Positions 40,453-50,719 of a DNA stretch of 64,000 nt are shown piece by piece (the first letter of the stretch is position 1; the number at the start of each line of letters is the position of its first letter). The notes beneath the pieces were generated by a model. That model had not been told where the DNA came from. It ran no database searches and saw nothing but the letters and a program-made list of their open reading frames with translations. This DNA comes from Clavaria fumosa. Its lineage: Eukaryota; Basidiomycota; Agaricomycetes; Agaricales; Clavariaceae. The position numbers and the translations under genes were made by a program. The stretch is from positions 620,001-684,000 of the forward strand of contig OX637805.1 of assembly GCA_951802425.1 (NCBI GenBank). The letters are read 5' to 3'.

Positions 40453-42627
40453 TTAATTCGCGAAGGCCTGAATGTTTGTCATAGCTTTGCCCAGAATCAG
40501 AGTATGGATATCCTGGCCAAAAAATATGGATTCACTTGTCGACACAGGGAAAACAAAAACGCACGTAGGTCCCTAAAGCCACGAGGAGATGAAAACAGGC
40601 TGAGCTACTCGCATCAACGTTCCACAGAAACCTACGCACCTTCATAGGTATTGGTAACCTGCAAGTTGGCCACATGTCTGCCAACATGATACCTGCCAGA
40701 GCCCACATCAGCACAGTCGTCGTGACTAGTCACTGCTCAAGCAACAGAGAGGGAAAAGGAACGCTACTCACTCATCCGCGCTGGCGTTGCCGCCGAGAAT
40801 GTCCAGGATTAAACGAGCATGTTCCAGCGCCTTGCCACAGTTGTTCCGCTTGACGAGGCTGACCATCTCCGCCGCGTCCTTGCCCGCGTCCTTCAAGCGG
40901 CCCACCTGTGTCACGCAACCATCCCAGGACCCATTAGCAATCAGGGAACCACAATGAACGGGCTTTCGCGCACTTGCAGGCTCGCACCAAGGCCGAGCGC
41001 AATTTCAGTCTGCGTGTCCACGAGCTTCCTCTGCACGAGCTGGAACGACGCGAGCGGACGTGCGAACTGGTGCCGCTCCAACGCGTACGTCCTTGTTCGA
41101 TTCAGACAGTCTTCCAGCGCGCCCATCACGCCCCACGAGATGCCATACCTGCCCATCAGCAGATTGTGCAATTGTGTGAACCAGGGAGACGTTGAAAGAA
41201 GAAACGGCCAACCGTGCATTATTCAGACAACTAAATGCAGAACTCAGTCCATAGCTTTTGGGAAGCAGCGCCTCTGGGCCGAGCCGAACGTTGTCCATGT
41301 GAATAGAGCCGGTGAGCGACGCGCGCAAGGCGACTTTGTTTTTGATAACGGCCGTGGATAACCCGGGTGTTCCCTGTGGACGCGGCAGGTAGTACGTCGT
41401 TAGCGGATTGGTAGAAGGGCCAGAGGAGAACACACCTTCTCCAACAAGAAACCGCGGACTTTACCATCCCACTTACATCTAGCCCAAATCACAAAAATAT
41501 CGCTGTCGCATCGGGCGAGTTGAGAGAAATAAGAATTTCAAGAGACCGAATACTCACGCAGCAGGGGCATTTGTAATCCATGTTTTTGCACCCCTCAGGA
41601 CGTACCCTCCCCCGTCTTTCTCTTCGGCAACTGTGTCCATGCCCGCTGGGTCAGAGCCGTGGTCAGGTTCAGTCAGACCCTGTACCAGACGAATGTCAAT
41701 GCAGCTATTTGAACTCGAGCAAAAAGCTATCCGCTAGAAAAGGTGCCGAAAATTCTGTACTTACGAAACAACCAATGAGTTCTCCCTTCGCTGCAAAAGA
41801 GACAATCCAGTGAGCACCCCGTGTTACGAATGGAGAGAACTCACCGAGTCGAGGGAGGTATTTCTCCTGCTGCTCTGCACTTCCAAACTCGTGAATGGGG
41901 TGCATGACGAGGGATGACTGGACCGACGCGGTCGAGCGATAGCCGGAATCGACCCTAGCTCACAAAGACCAGTGAGCTAAAGCGCAACAATGGGAAAGCG
42001 AGGAGTGGGGTAGTAAAGCACCTTTCAATCTCTCGAGCAATCAGTCCGTATGCAACGTTGCTCACGCCCGCGCAGCCGTAACCAGAAATCGTGGGGCCAA
42101 GAAAACCAAGAGCGCCCATTTCAGTGAGGATGGACGGGTCGAATTCTGCGATCAAAATGGGTACCCAACGCTGGTAACAACAATGATGCAGGACTGACTC
42201 TCAGTCCGCCATGCCTCCAACACGCGTGGAAAGAGTCTGTTCTGAGGCCCACGACTCAGAATTGACCAGACGGTAACGTGGTCAGGAGCTGCTGACCTGG
42301 CAATAATCTCGTGCTGTATCGCTAGGTAGGAATAACAAATGGAGTGCTAAAGCAAATGGGAATCAGGCAAACCGTATGGCAATTTCCTCCTCCGTCAACA
42401 AACTCTCCCAGTTTAAAGGGTCCTGTCAGTCAGATCAATTTGCAAATTCTGCGGGTGAACGTTTGGTGCACACCTCCCAATTGAACTTTGCAAATTCTTT
42501 CACATGCAGGCATCAGATACGCGAGAACGAGCCCACTTTACAACGTACTGTGTGTGCTGCTCGCAGCTCTGCATCCTCGGAGGAGTGGAGAACGGAGTCG
42601 TGGAATGGTTCGCGCAAGGGGGGACAT
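40453..42627 (-). CDS. Glutaryl-CoA dehydrogenase, mitochondrial
   Basis: Sixteen exons on the minus strand: 42549..42627, 42474..42496, 42373..42422, 42297..42321, 42199..42241, 42022..42145, 41845..41954, 41765..41790, 41558..41679, 41436..41502, 41213..41373, 40974..41148, 40772..40905, 40640..40692, 40565..40572, 40453..40512; 1260 nt, 419 aa. The start gives an Arg/Ser-rich presequence ([18 protein letters not shown]). Family motifs: [87 protein letters not shown] [67 protein letters not shown], including the catalytic Glu in TYEG. An 8-nt micro-exon (40565-40572) supplies the GTY. The enzyme oxidises and decarboxylates glutaryl-CoA to crotonyl-CoA in lysine and tryptophan breakdown, passing electrons to ETF. 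Confidence 0.94.
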
Positions 42628-43020
42628 TAAGATTCGTGACTCACGTGATCGAGCCTGACATCCTAGATTTCCCCAGCTCTGCCCTGATATCTCAACGACC
42701 TTGCACTCTCCTCGCACTGTGTGTCTTTGAGCCTCTCATGAATTCTCCCCATGACCCACTCGCGACTTGCCCTATCATTCCTCTTTGTATTTACTTTTTA
42801 CAGTAACTTCTATTCTTTGGTATCTGGCGGCTCATGAATCAATGGGCTCGCTTCTGTGTTCTAGTTCTCTGAGCGCGTCTGGCTCCTCCACTCCTCGGCG
42901 CACCCAACCATAGCCGGCACTCCAATTTTCCTGCCGGAGAATGGCATCTCAACACGGCTCACATGGCTCGAGCGGGAAGAGATAATAATTGCCCTACAGA
43001 TGATGAAGAAAGGAACTAGA
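42628..43020. other. Intergenic between two minus-strand genes
   Basis: About 390 bp with the promoter of glutaryl-CoA dehydrogenase and the 3' end of the next gene. GATTCGTGACTCACGTGATC near 42630 contains a CACGTG E-box and a TGACTCA site. Confidence 0.45.
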
Positions 43021-44302
43021 CTACCACAATCTCCCTATAAAATTTTGAAATCTATCCAGCACCCCTTTCTCTCGTTTATAGTCTTTAGTCTCCACTCTGG
43101 GCGCCTCCGTTTCCTCATCTCCAGCTTTAAGATTTTCTCGTTCCATGGCAGGAGAGTCTGAGGCTGTCGAAGAGGCAGTGGTCCCGAGAGGCGGGTCCTT
43201 GCTCTTTTTCCGATCCGCCGATGCGGCCATCTCGTTCATCTCTTTGCGCGAGAGCTGCGGTCTCAATAGATGCGGCGGTTCCCTACGTGGCTTCATATCG
43301 TCGGGAGATCCTTCGACGGCTGCGACTGCCGAGCCCATCGTCTGCGCAGCCGGTGCGCTTGGGTCACCTTGACCGTAAACCCTAGCCCATTTTGTCAGCA
43401 CGAGGCGCATGTTTGAACCTTTCGCCCCGCGCGACACTTTATACAAAGGTGACCTCAAAGCGACGGCCTTGTCAAACTCCGCGCAATGACGAGCATATCC
43501 CTCAGCGTCGAGCGGCTCGAAATTCGCAAAACCGCCCCATTTAAGAAATACAGATGCAATCGAGGGAAATGAACGGGACGGCACGGAAATATGAGGGAAG
43601 TTTGTTCCGAATGACTTAGGGACCTGGCCACGCTTCATAAAAGGGAAGCGGTCGGCTGATGCGATTTGTGAAGGGGACCCAGTGATGATAGTGCGAAAAT
43701 AACCTACGTTTCCTTAGATGTAACACAACCGACCGATGCTTTTCACTTATTCCCGTTTCAAATTGGCTTCGCTCTTGTTTGACACCAGACGCTCCGGCAG
43801 CAGCAGGCAACAGTGATAGCTTCTGCAGGTCGTCCAACCCGATGCCACCTGGTCTGCCCTTGTCAATAAAGGGCATACGTACATTGATTGTCGGCTTGGT
43901 AGAGCAAGCCAGGTCGTAGGCAGACAGGTCCTTGAAAACGACCCATAGGAAATGGCGATATCTCGTGTCAAAGCTGACATCCTATACCAGTATCGTAAGT
44001 CGTTGGTTGGATCGAGTCCCGATATTGTTGGTACTACTCACAGTCACGAAATGGAAGTCTCGAAGGGGCCCATATTCATGTTCGATGGCTCGTATAATGG
44101 TGAACGCTTCCGCCATGTTCATGATCCCGTCACTTGAGCGGACAAGCATATCATAGTCTGAGCGACTCGGCTCAGCTACAGGCAGACGTGAAGATGTCGC
44201 ATGGTTCGCGTTTGTCGTGCTACTTGTGCTGTTGGCGGAAATGCCTCTGTGCAGTCGCCGTGAAATTCTGGCCAGGCTCGTGACCGTTCGGGGTAAGAGC
44301 AT
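43021..44302 (-). CDS. Hypothetical protein with mitochondrial-type presequence
   Basis: Three exons on the minus strand: 44042..44302, 43747..43981, 43021..43703; 1179 nt, 392 aa. Start ATG 44302 gives MLLPRTVTSLARISRRLHRG, an amphipathic Arg-rich presequence. The conserved-looking parts are SDYDMLVRSSDGIMNMAEAFTIIRAIEHEYGPLRDFHF, TRYRHFLWVVFKDLSAYDL and FPSIASVFLKWGGFANFEPLD. The C terminus is hydrophilic and Lys/Glu-rich. I do not recognise the family. The MAEAFTIIRAIEHEYGPLRDF segment resembles the start of an RRM-like fold, which is speculation. The ATG is only 46 bp from that of the divergent gene at 44349. Confidence 0.7.
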
Positions 44303-44348
44303 CGATGAACTTAAGGTTAGGGGCAAAAACTGCAAGTCTCCGTCCTCA

Positions 44349-44759
44349 ATGGTGTCCCCTCAGCTGAAAGCGAGGCTGACTGCTCTCTCACAGAGAACGG
44401 GCACGCCAATCTCTTCTCTGGTCGTCTCCTTCGCGGTGATGCACGAGCTTACGGCGATCATTCCCCTGGCCGCCTTCTTCTACGCGGCACGGTGGCGCGG
44501 GCTCGGAGAGGCAGTCGTGCACCGCCTCGAGCGCGGGACGGAAGGCAGCGATAATGGGTATGAGGCCTGGGTGGTGAGTCGATGCAGGAAGTGGACACGC
44601 GAAGGCGAGGAGTGGGCGCGTAGGATCGGGACGCGTTACCGAATATGGGGTTTCGAAGACGGGAGCATGCAGGCTTTTGGTCTACGACGTGAAACAGCTG
44701 GTGCGCTGGCGGGCGATGTGGCGAACGCTGTATTCGCGTATGGCGCGACCAAGGTATAA
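44349..44759 (+). CDS. Small membrane protein with HELTAIIPL motif, probably mitochondrial
   Basis: 136 aa from ATG 44349; the frame extends upstream without another good start. QLKARLTALSQRTGTPISSLVVSFAVMHELTAIIPLAAFFYAARWRGLGEAVV shows a basic amphipathic helix and one membrane helix with the HELTA motif. The tail is hydrophilic and ends FGLRRETAGALAGDVANAVFAYGATKV. Proteins with HELTA-I/V-PL segments are conserved in fungi and, as far as I recall, belong to poorly studied mitochondrial proteins; no function is claimed. It shares a very short divergent promoter with the minus-strand gene starting at 44302. Confidence 0.65.
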   Translation: MVSPQLKARLTALSQRTGTPISSLVVSFAVMHELTAIIPLAAFFYAARWRGLGEAVVHRLERGTEGSDNGYEAWVVSRCRKWTREGEEWARRIGTRYRIWGFEDGSMQAFGLRRETAGALAGDVANAVFAYGATKV

Positions 44760-45520
44760 CCAAGCCTTCACCTATCTCTATAAAGGCTGATTCGGTTGGC
44801 ACATGGAGGCAATATTGCCGTTGAGAATAGGCGCGTGTTTCTACTTCTCACCTAGCTTTTCTAGAAGAGTGGTAGACCCACTCAGAAGGCTCTCCGTGGG
44901 CTTGTTTCGACGTTGGAAACGTCCCTGATAATCTACCTTGCCTGCTTCATCTACACACTTGTACGTATCCATGTCAGCATCGGACTCAATGACCCAGGAC
45001 AACATTGGCTCAACTATAGAAGAGGACAGCCAGTCTTTTGGATATCCTGTCAGCCATGAACTAGTCCGAGTTGCAAAGGCCAACCCTGCGCAAAATGGGG
45101 TGTTTCACTGTCAGCGTGTTATCTTCCGACCTTTCACCAAGTACGCTGACTCGAAGGCCGTCGGGCGAGCGAGAGAGTCACGCAATACGACCCAGGGTCC
45201 CCAACGGACAACGCGTTTTTCTATGGCTAGTATGAGAGTCTCTCACCCTTGCAGTTCTTACGGTATTAGAGCTGAGCCAAGGAATATTTACTGTCCCGCC
45301 CTAACGATCTAAATAGGCAGCCACACTTCCAAATCCGTTTCAACATGCAGTTGATCATCGTAACTCATTCACAAACTCGGGAAGAACGCGTTGATTTATT
45401 ATGTCTCTAACTGAGATTACCCTAAATACACTAACACTAATATATGCAGACTTCAGCACGAAGTCAGCGCCTGAAGTGAGACATCATATGGCAACGAGGA
45501 TGCTCCCCCCACAGAACCGT
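44760..45520. other. Intergenic, ambiguous frames
   Basis: An 80-codon minus-strand frame (44841-45083) and a 124-codon plus-strand frame (44938-45312) overlap here. Neither shows a known motif, and I could not build a spliced gene from either. Confidence 0.35.
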
Positions 45521-45913
45521 TCAATAAATTTGCCCAGAAAAACACGCGGTGATCAGTAGCGCCTCAGCAAGGAACGCGTTCGCGGCCTCCGCATCTGCAT
45601 CACGGTCCGGGCGCCAGGGCCGGCGCTCGAGCGCGTGCGCGAGATCACGGAATCCGGCCGCGCACGCCTGCCGCGCGTGCCACTTAGGATATACACCAGA
45701 CACTTCACGGTGCGCAAAGATCGTGTCCAGAAATCGGCCATCGGTGGTCGCGAACGCTGCTGCCTCGTCGGTGCTTCCGCCGTGACTGTAGCTGTTTTCC
45801 ACCTCTGCGCACACCGCACGCAGGAAGGCGCAGCCGCGTGGCTCGTCCATGCTGTGGCTCGTGTACGCCGCTGTTGCTGTTGCTGTCATCTGTGAGTGTT
45901 GCTGGATCGACAT
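45521..45913 (-). CDS. Hypothetical protein, 130 aa
   Basis: Single-exon frame from ATG 45913 to a stop at 45521. Composition looks protein-like: ATAAYTSHSMDEPRGCAFLRAVCAEVENSYSHGG, DGRFLDTIFAHREVSGVYPKWHARQACAAGFRDLAHALERRPWRPDRD, ending ALLITACFSGQIY. Helical and cysteine-containing. No family recognised. Other exons may be missing. Confidence 0.4.
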   Translation of the reverse strand: MSIQQHSQMTATATAAYTSHSMDEPRGCAFLRAVCAEVENSYSHGGSTDEAAAFATTDGRFLDTIFAHREVSGVYPKWHARQACAAGFRDLAHALERRPWRPDRDADAEAANAFLAEALLITACFSGQIY

Positions 45914-46531
45914 CCCACCTTTAGTTGCGGCAGGATGACAAGGACTAGGAACTGGCTCACAGGGGAGACTCCATCTTCACACATACGGATGTCTTGTGGG
46001 ACTTGTGACTCCTGAAAAGCGATGTCGCCTCCGTAGTCCACGCGACTAGTCCTCTAATTGTCGTGAATCGTGCGAGAAGTCGAGCGTTCGAGTTACTCAC
46101 GAGGCTGTCTTTGCCTTCAAAATTCATACTGGCGAATAAGGCGCAGATGTCGGGGCCAGCCTAAATCATACTCAATATACACCAATCAGCGAAGAATAAT
46201 GGCACGAAGCGTAACCATAGGCATCACATTCGTGGTCAGCATCGTTACCATGTCGTACGCAGGTGATCTACAGTAAGCGGGAATATTTGGGGTGGTGGTA
46301 GGATGTAAGAAGCTGCGAGAGTCCACTTGCGGGATGACGAAACAGGATGAGCCTCGTGTATCCAGGCCCATCTCCGATGACTCGAACTCATGCGAAGGCT
46401 GCGGAACGACAGTACCTCATGGAAACATGAAGTCACCCTGCTACAGTGACATAAAAACCACCAATGAGTGGGGTCTGAGACACTGCCTCAGACAGTGGCA
46501 ACCGCCGGTTGGGCAAAAAGACTACGGGACT
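45914..46531. other. Left flank of the foldback element
   Basis: No supported gene. An open frame from 46292 runs to the element boundary and could be rejoined with sequence after 50613, but the right-hand part overlaps the 3' end of the minus-strand ATPase gene, so I do not call it coding. Confidence 0.35.
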
Positions 46532-46537
46532 GGAAAA

Positions 46538-47157
46538 TATGAAGGACCAAACTGGACAAAATTCATATCTTTGGTAAATTATGCTTCCAGACATGCATGC
46601 ACACATGTGTGCATGTATGGACATGCATGGACATGTATGTACACACATGTCCATCTGTGTACATGTGTGCCCATTCATTTACATGCATGGTCATGAGCAT
46701 CCATGAATGTGCATATGTGTCCATGCATGGGCACATGTGTCAATATTGGCCCTGTGTGTGCAAATGTATGCTAATATATGTGCAAGCTTATGCTGATTTG
46801 TGCAGAATTATGCTATTATATGTGCAAGCCTATGCAAATTTGTGCAGAATTATGCTATTATATGTGCAAGCCTATGCAAATTTGTGCAGAATTATGCTAT
46901 TATATGTGCAAGCCTATGCAAATTTGTGCAGAATTATGCTAATTTATGTGCAAGCTTATGCTGATTTGTGCAGAATTATGCTGATGTATGTGCAAGCCTA
47001 TGCAAATTTGTGCAGAATTATGCTATTATATGTGCAAGCCTATGCAAATTTGTGCAGAATTATGCTAATGTATGTGCAAGCTTATGTCAATTTGTGCAGA
47101 ATTATGCTATTAGATGTGCAGGCTTATGCCAATTTGTGCAAGCTTATGCTAATATAT
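46538..47157 (+). repeat. Foldback left arm
   Basis: Outer 55 bp unique, then about 165 bp of ACATGCATGT-type short palindromic words (46595-46760). Then nine 42-bp units of the type TATGTGCAAGCCTATGCAAA followed by TTTGTGCAGAATTATGCTAT (about 46775-47157). The open frames across it (CRIM.LYVQAYANL repeats) arise because 42 is a multiple of three; I do not regard them as genes. Confidence 0.9.
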
Positions 47158-47890
47158 GTGCAAGCTTATGCCAATTTGTGCAGGATTATGTGTGCAAGCT
47201 TATGCCAATTTGTTGTCAAGAGTAGGTCAATTAAACCAGTTAATAATGTATACAATGGCAAGGAAGGGGCATAGCAGTAATTCCAACAATGGGCAGGAAT
47301 CCTGCATGTTGGTCATGTTGCCAATGAGTGGCAGGGATGCAATTGGATGAGGTAGGGGATGGCAGGGTAGCATGACAGAGGGGTTTGACCCAGACACTGC
47401 ACAAGAGGGTGGCTGCTGTGTGATACCCAGCCAAGTACTTAGGTGGCTCTTGACAGTGATCCTTATGCATATGTGGGTAATTGAGTTTATGTTATATAGT
47501 ATGTTGTAGTGTTTACTACTTCAAGGATTATATACTGAAGAATTATCAGAAGTGGAATAGTACCAAAGAAGATCTACAAAGAAGAAAATGCAAGACAAAT
47601 AATAAGGAAATTGCCCAGAGACATGTTTCAGCCACCATATCCATACCCTAAAACCTAACATCATTGAGGCATATGCACTAACTTGTCTAGAGACCACCCT
47701 GCAAATCCTAAAGCAACTCCTGAACAATGCCTGAGCAACAGCAAGGCAAGCAGCAATTGTCAGAATTATGGATTGCACTTGGAATTGCCATTTGTTGGTC
47801 AGACATAATTGCCAAGTGTCAGAATTCAACTATTGTCAGGATCACTTATGTAAGTGGTCATGGAATGGTTACTAAAGAGTTGTGGGAAGA
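47158..47890. other. Foldback interior, left
   Basis: AT-rich non-coding sequence; nothing recognised besides the downstream part of the gag relic. Confidence 0.4.
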
Positions 47891-48541
47891 TCATGGATTA
47901 GTCTCGGTTGGTTCCAGGCAGGGCAGGCTGGGCTGTGCCTGCATTTCTCTCTGTACTGCCATGTGCAATTGGTGCTGCCTGTCCAGGCATATGGCAAGCA
48001 TGTGGAAGGCTTGGTAGTCCACAGGCTGGTCTGTGCATGTGAGGATCTTCTCCATGAGCTTTGGGTAGACTGCCCTCATTAGCAAGGCATGTATCACATT
48101 CCAATGGGTATCTTCCTCATACCCTGCTCGGTTCATGAGTGTTTCAAGCCTTTGGAAAAATTGCACCACATCCATCTGTACCTGCTTGAAGTTGTTAAGT
48201 TCCTGCATGGCCAAGGCTTGGTCCTCGATGGGAGAGAAGGCCTCTCTCATTCAAGCTTCGAATGTGGCCCAAATTACAAGCTTGCCTCCTTCTTCTAGTA
48301 GCACATTCACAGCTTGATTTGCCCATTCTGCAGCATATCCTTCTGTCATGTGGCTTAAGCAGAAGACTACCTTGTGGAAGTCCGTCAGGTACTTGGCCTC
48401 ATTTACTTGGAATTCCAGACATAGGCTTCTCAAAAAGGTCTGGAACTCCTCCCTCTTTCCAGAGTACATGGCGATCTTTAGGGAGAACGTGGCAGGGGCG
48501 AGGGGTGGTGCTGGTTCCGGTGCAGGTGCGGTGTCCACCAT
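47891..48541 (-). pseudogene. Gypsy gag relic inside the foldback element
   Basis: Starts MVDTAPAPEPAPPLAP at 48541, then LKIAMYSGKREEFQTFLRSLCLEF, LSHMTEGYAAEWANQAV and KLVIWATFEA. A TGA follows at 48251-48253 and the frame continues MREAFSPIEDQALAMQELNNFKQVQMDVVQFFQRLETLMNRAGY to 47891. Similar in layout to element A gag at 13.5 kb. Protease and RT are absent. Confidence 0.75.
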
Positions 48542-49902
48542 GTCTTAGTCAGGTTGTAGGTAGATTCGAGGGGGTTCTGCAAAAATGTCGATACGTAGCC
48601 TATCTTCTAGGCTGAGAATGGTGAGGTTGGTTTGGGCATGCACAGAGCAGTGTGGCACTTCTGGTATTGGGTCTGTCTGAACCCCAATGGAGTAATGGGT
48701 AAGTTCTTCAAGAGTGCTTTGGTAGTCGCTTTCACTAGAAAAGCTTTCAAGATCTTCATCCCCTCATAGGAGCTCGGTAAGTTCGTCTTTGATTCTTTGT
48801 TTCTCAGCTAAAACATCTAGCTGTTCCAGCAGGTTGCATCAGAAAGTACACCACTCGATGGAATGTTTGTGGGACAAAGGGTTGTTTTGGAATGGATCTT
48901 CTCATGTAAAGATCCTCTTGCTGGCAAAATGGCATTGGAACAATAATGCAGTTACTTCTGAATGTCTCGGGTAGTGGAAGTCACCATAGCTTCCTCCAGG
49001 CATATTCAGCAGTGTCAGTTGTTCAAAGTCAGTCTCAATATCTAGTCCCAGGAGAGCCTTTCTCCTGACGGATCATTCATACGCTGTCCAAAAGTGCGCC
49101 AGTCTGTCTTCTTGGGATACATGAGTCTTGCTTTGACTTGGGCAGGGTGGAGATGGAAGAGGAGTCACAACCTAAGGAGACTACACTACAAGTGTCCATG
49201 TTTATATAGCATGTAATGTGAAGTATGAGTCATAATCGGAAAGGGGGCAGTGCATTGCATGAGTCATACATGAGGGATACACAAGGGACCGGCGAGGCAG
49301 CACTGCATGGGGTGGTGACAAGGAAAAGGAGGAGGGAGCATGTGGGTAGGGGCAGGGGTGGTGGTGACAGCATGAGAGGCAGTGTGGTTGGGGGAGTCAT
49401 GTGGAGTAAGAAGGGGTGGGAATTCTTACACATGTACTTGGCCATCAGCAAAGCTTCCTCTCATAGCTGTTTCCTTCTTGGACAACTTGCCAAACAGTGT
49501 TCTGGTTAATCCCTTGCCTAGGCCATGGTTATTCATTTCTACTTGTCATGCCATGTAAAATACAGTGTATAATTACAATATGCAAATGATTCATACAGCC
49601 CATTGGTGCTTCTGGGTGTAATCAGCCCACATTGCCTGTGCAATTGCAATGTCAAGGACAATGAGGATGAAAGCTAAGAAATGTTTAGGAACAAGAGATG
49701 ATAATATTTGAACTGAGGACCAGGGAAATACATGTGGGATCTTATACTGCAAGGATAGAAGTATACATGTAGGAGCACTCTGAAACATAGTATATGTATC
49801 AAATTTCAAGGAGGGTTTCACCACTCATGCCTAAGTTCATTAGGCCATACCCAATCCCGTCAAGTACACCAGAGTCATCTGTAGGTCTGCACATATATAA
49901 TG
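48542..49902. other. Foldback interior, right
   Basis: Minus-strand reading gives scraps (YPKKTDWRTFGQRM near 49.1 kb) that look like more of the same gypsy family upstream of gag, with stops. 49250-49420 is GT-rich. No intact gene. Confidence 0.4.
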
Positions 49903-50606
49903 ATATATTAGCATAAGCTTGCACAAATTGGCATAAGCCTGCACATCTAATAGCATAATTCTGCACAAATTGACATAAGCTTGCACATACATTAGCATAA
50001 TTCTGCACAAATTTGCATAGGCTTGCACATATAATAGCATAATTCTGCACAAATTTGCATAGGCTTGCACATATAATAGCATAATTCTGCACAAATCTGC
50101 ATAGGCTTGCACATATAATAGCATAATTCTGCACAAATTTGCATAGGCTTGCACATACATCAGCATAATTCTGCACAAATCAGCATAAGCTTGCACATAA
50201 ATTAGCATAATTCTGCACAAATTTGCATAGGCTTGCACATATAATAGCATAATTCTGCACAAATTTGCATAGGCTTGCACATATAATAGCATAATTCTGC
50301 ACAAATTTGCATAGGCTTGCACATATAATAGCATAATTCTGCACAAATTTGCATAGGCTTGCACATATAATAGCATACATTTGCACACACAGGGCCAATA
50401 TTGACACATGTGCCCATGCATGGACACATATGCACATTCATGGATGCTCATGACCATGCATGTAAATGAATGGGCACACATGTACACAGATGGACATGTG
50501 TGTACATACATGTCCATGCATGTCCATACATGCACACATGTGTGCATGCATGTCTGGAAGCATAATTTACCAAAGATATGAATTTTGTCCAGTTTGGTCC
50601 TTCATA
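49903..50606 (-). repeat. Foldback right arm
   Basis: Inverted copy of the left arm with eleven rather than nine 42-bp units; the outer 220 bp look identical to the left arm by eye. Confidence 0.9.
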
Positions 50607-50719
50607 GGAAAAGGCGGAACTGGAACCGTAATAGAGTTGTACGACTTCCAGCTAAAAACATGGGGATGCAACGTTGCAACTGATCACCGTGTGGTAACGC
50701 GCAGCCCATTCCCGGGAGC

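Larger units (their letters stand above)
46538..50606. mobile_element. Foldback-type element, 4069 bp, arms of 42-bp repeats
   Basis: Left end TATGAAGGACCAAACTGGAC; the right end is its exact inverse. GGAAAA flanks both sides (46532-46537 and 50607-50612), a 6-bp target duplication. The inverted arms are 46538-47157 (620 bp) and 49903-50606 (704 bp). They are nearly identical and differ in length by exactly two 42-bp units. No transposase is visible. The interior holds a minus-strand gypsy gag relic. The right end is 114 bp from the stop codon of the ATPase gene. Confidence 0.85.

Noticed and set aside
44841..45312. Small genes on either strand downstream of the HELTA protein.
   Set aside because: Overlapping frames on opposite strands with no motif; could not choose or splice either.
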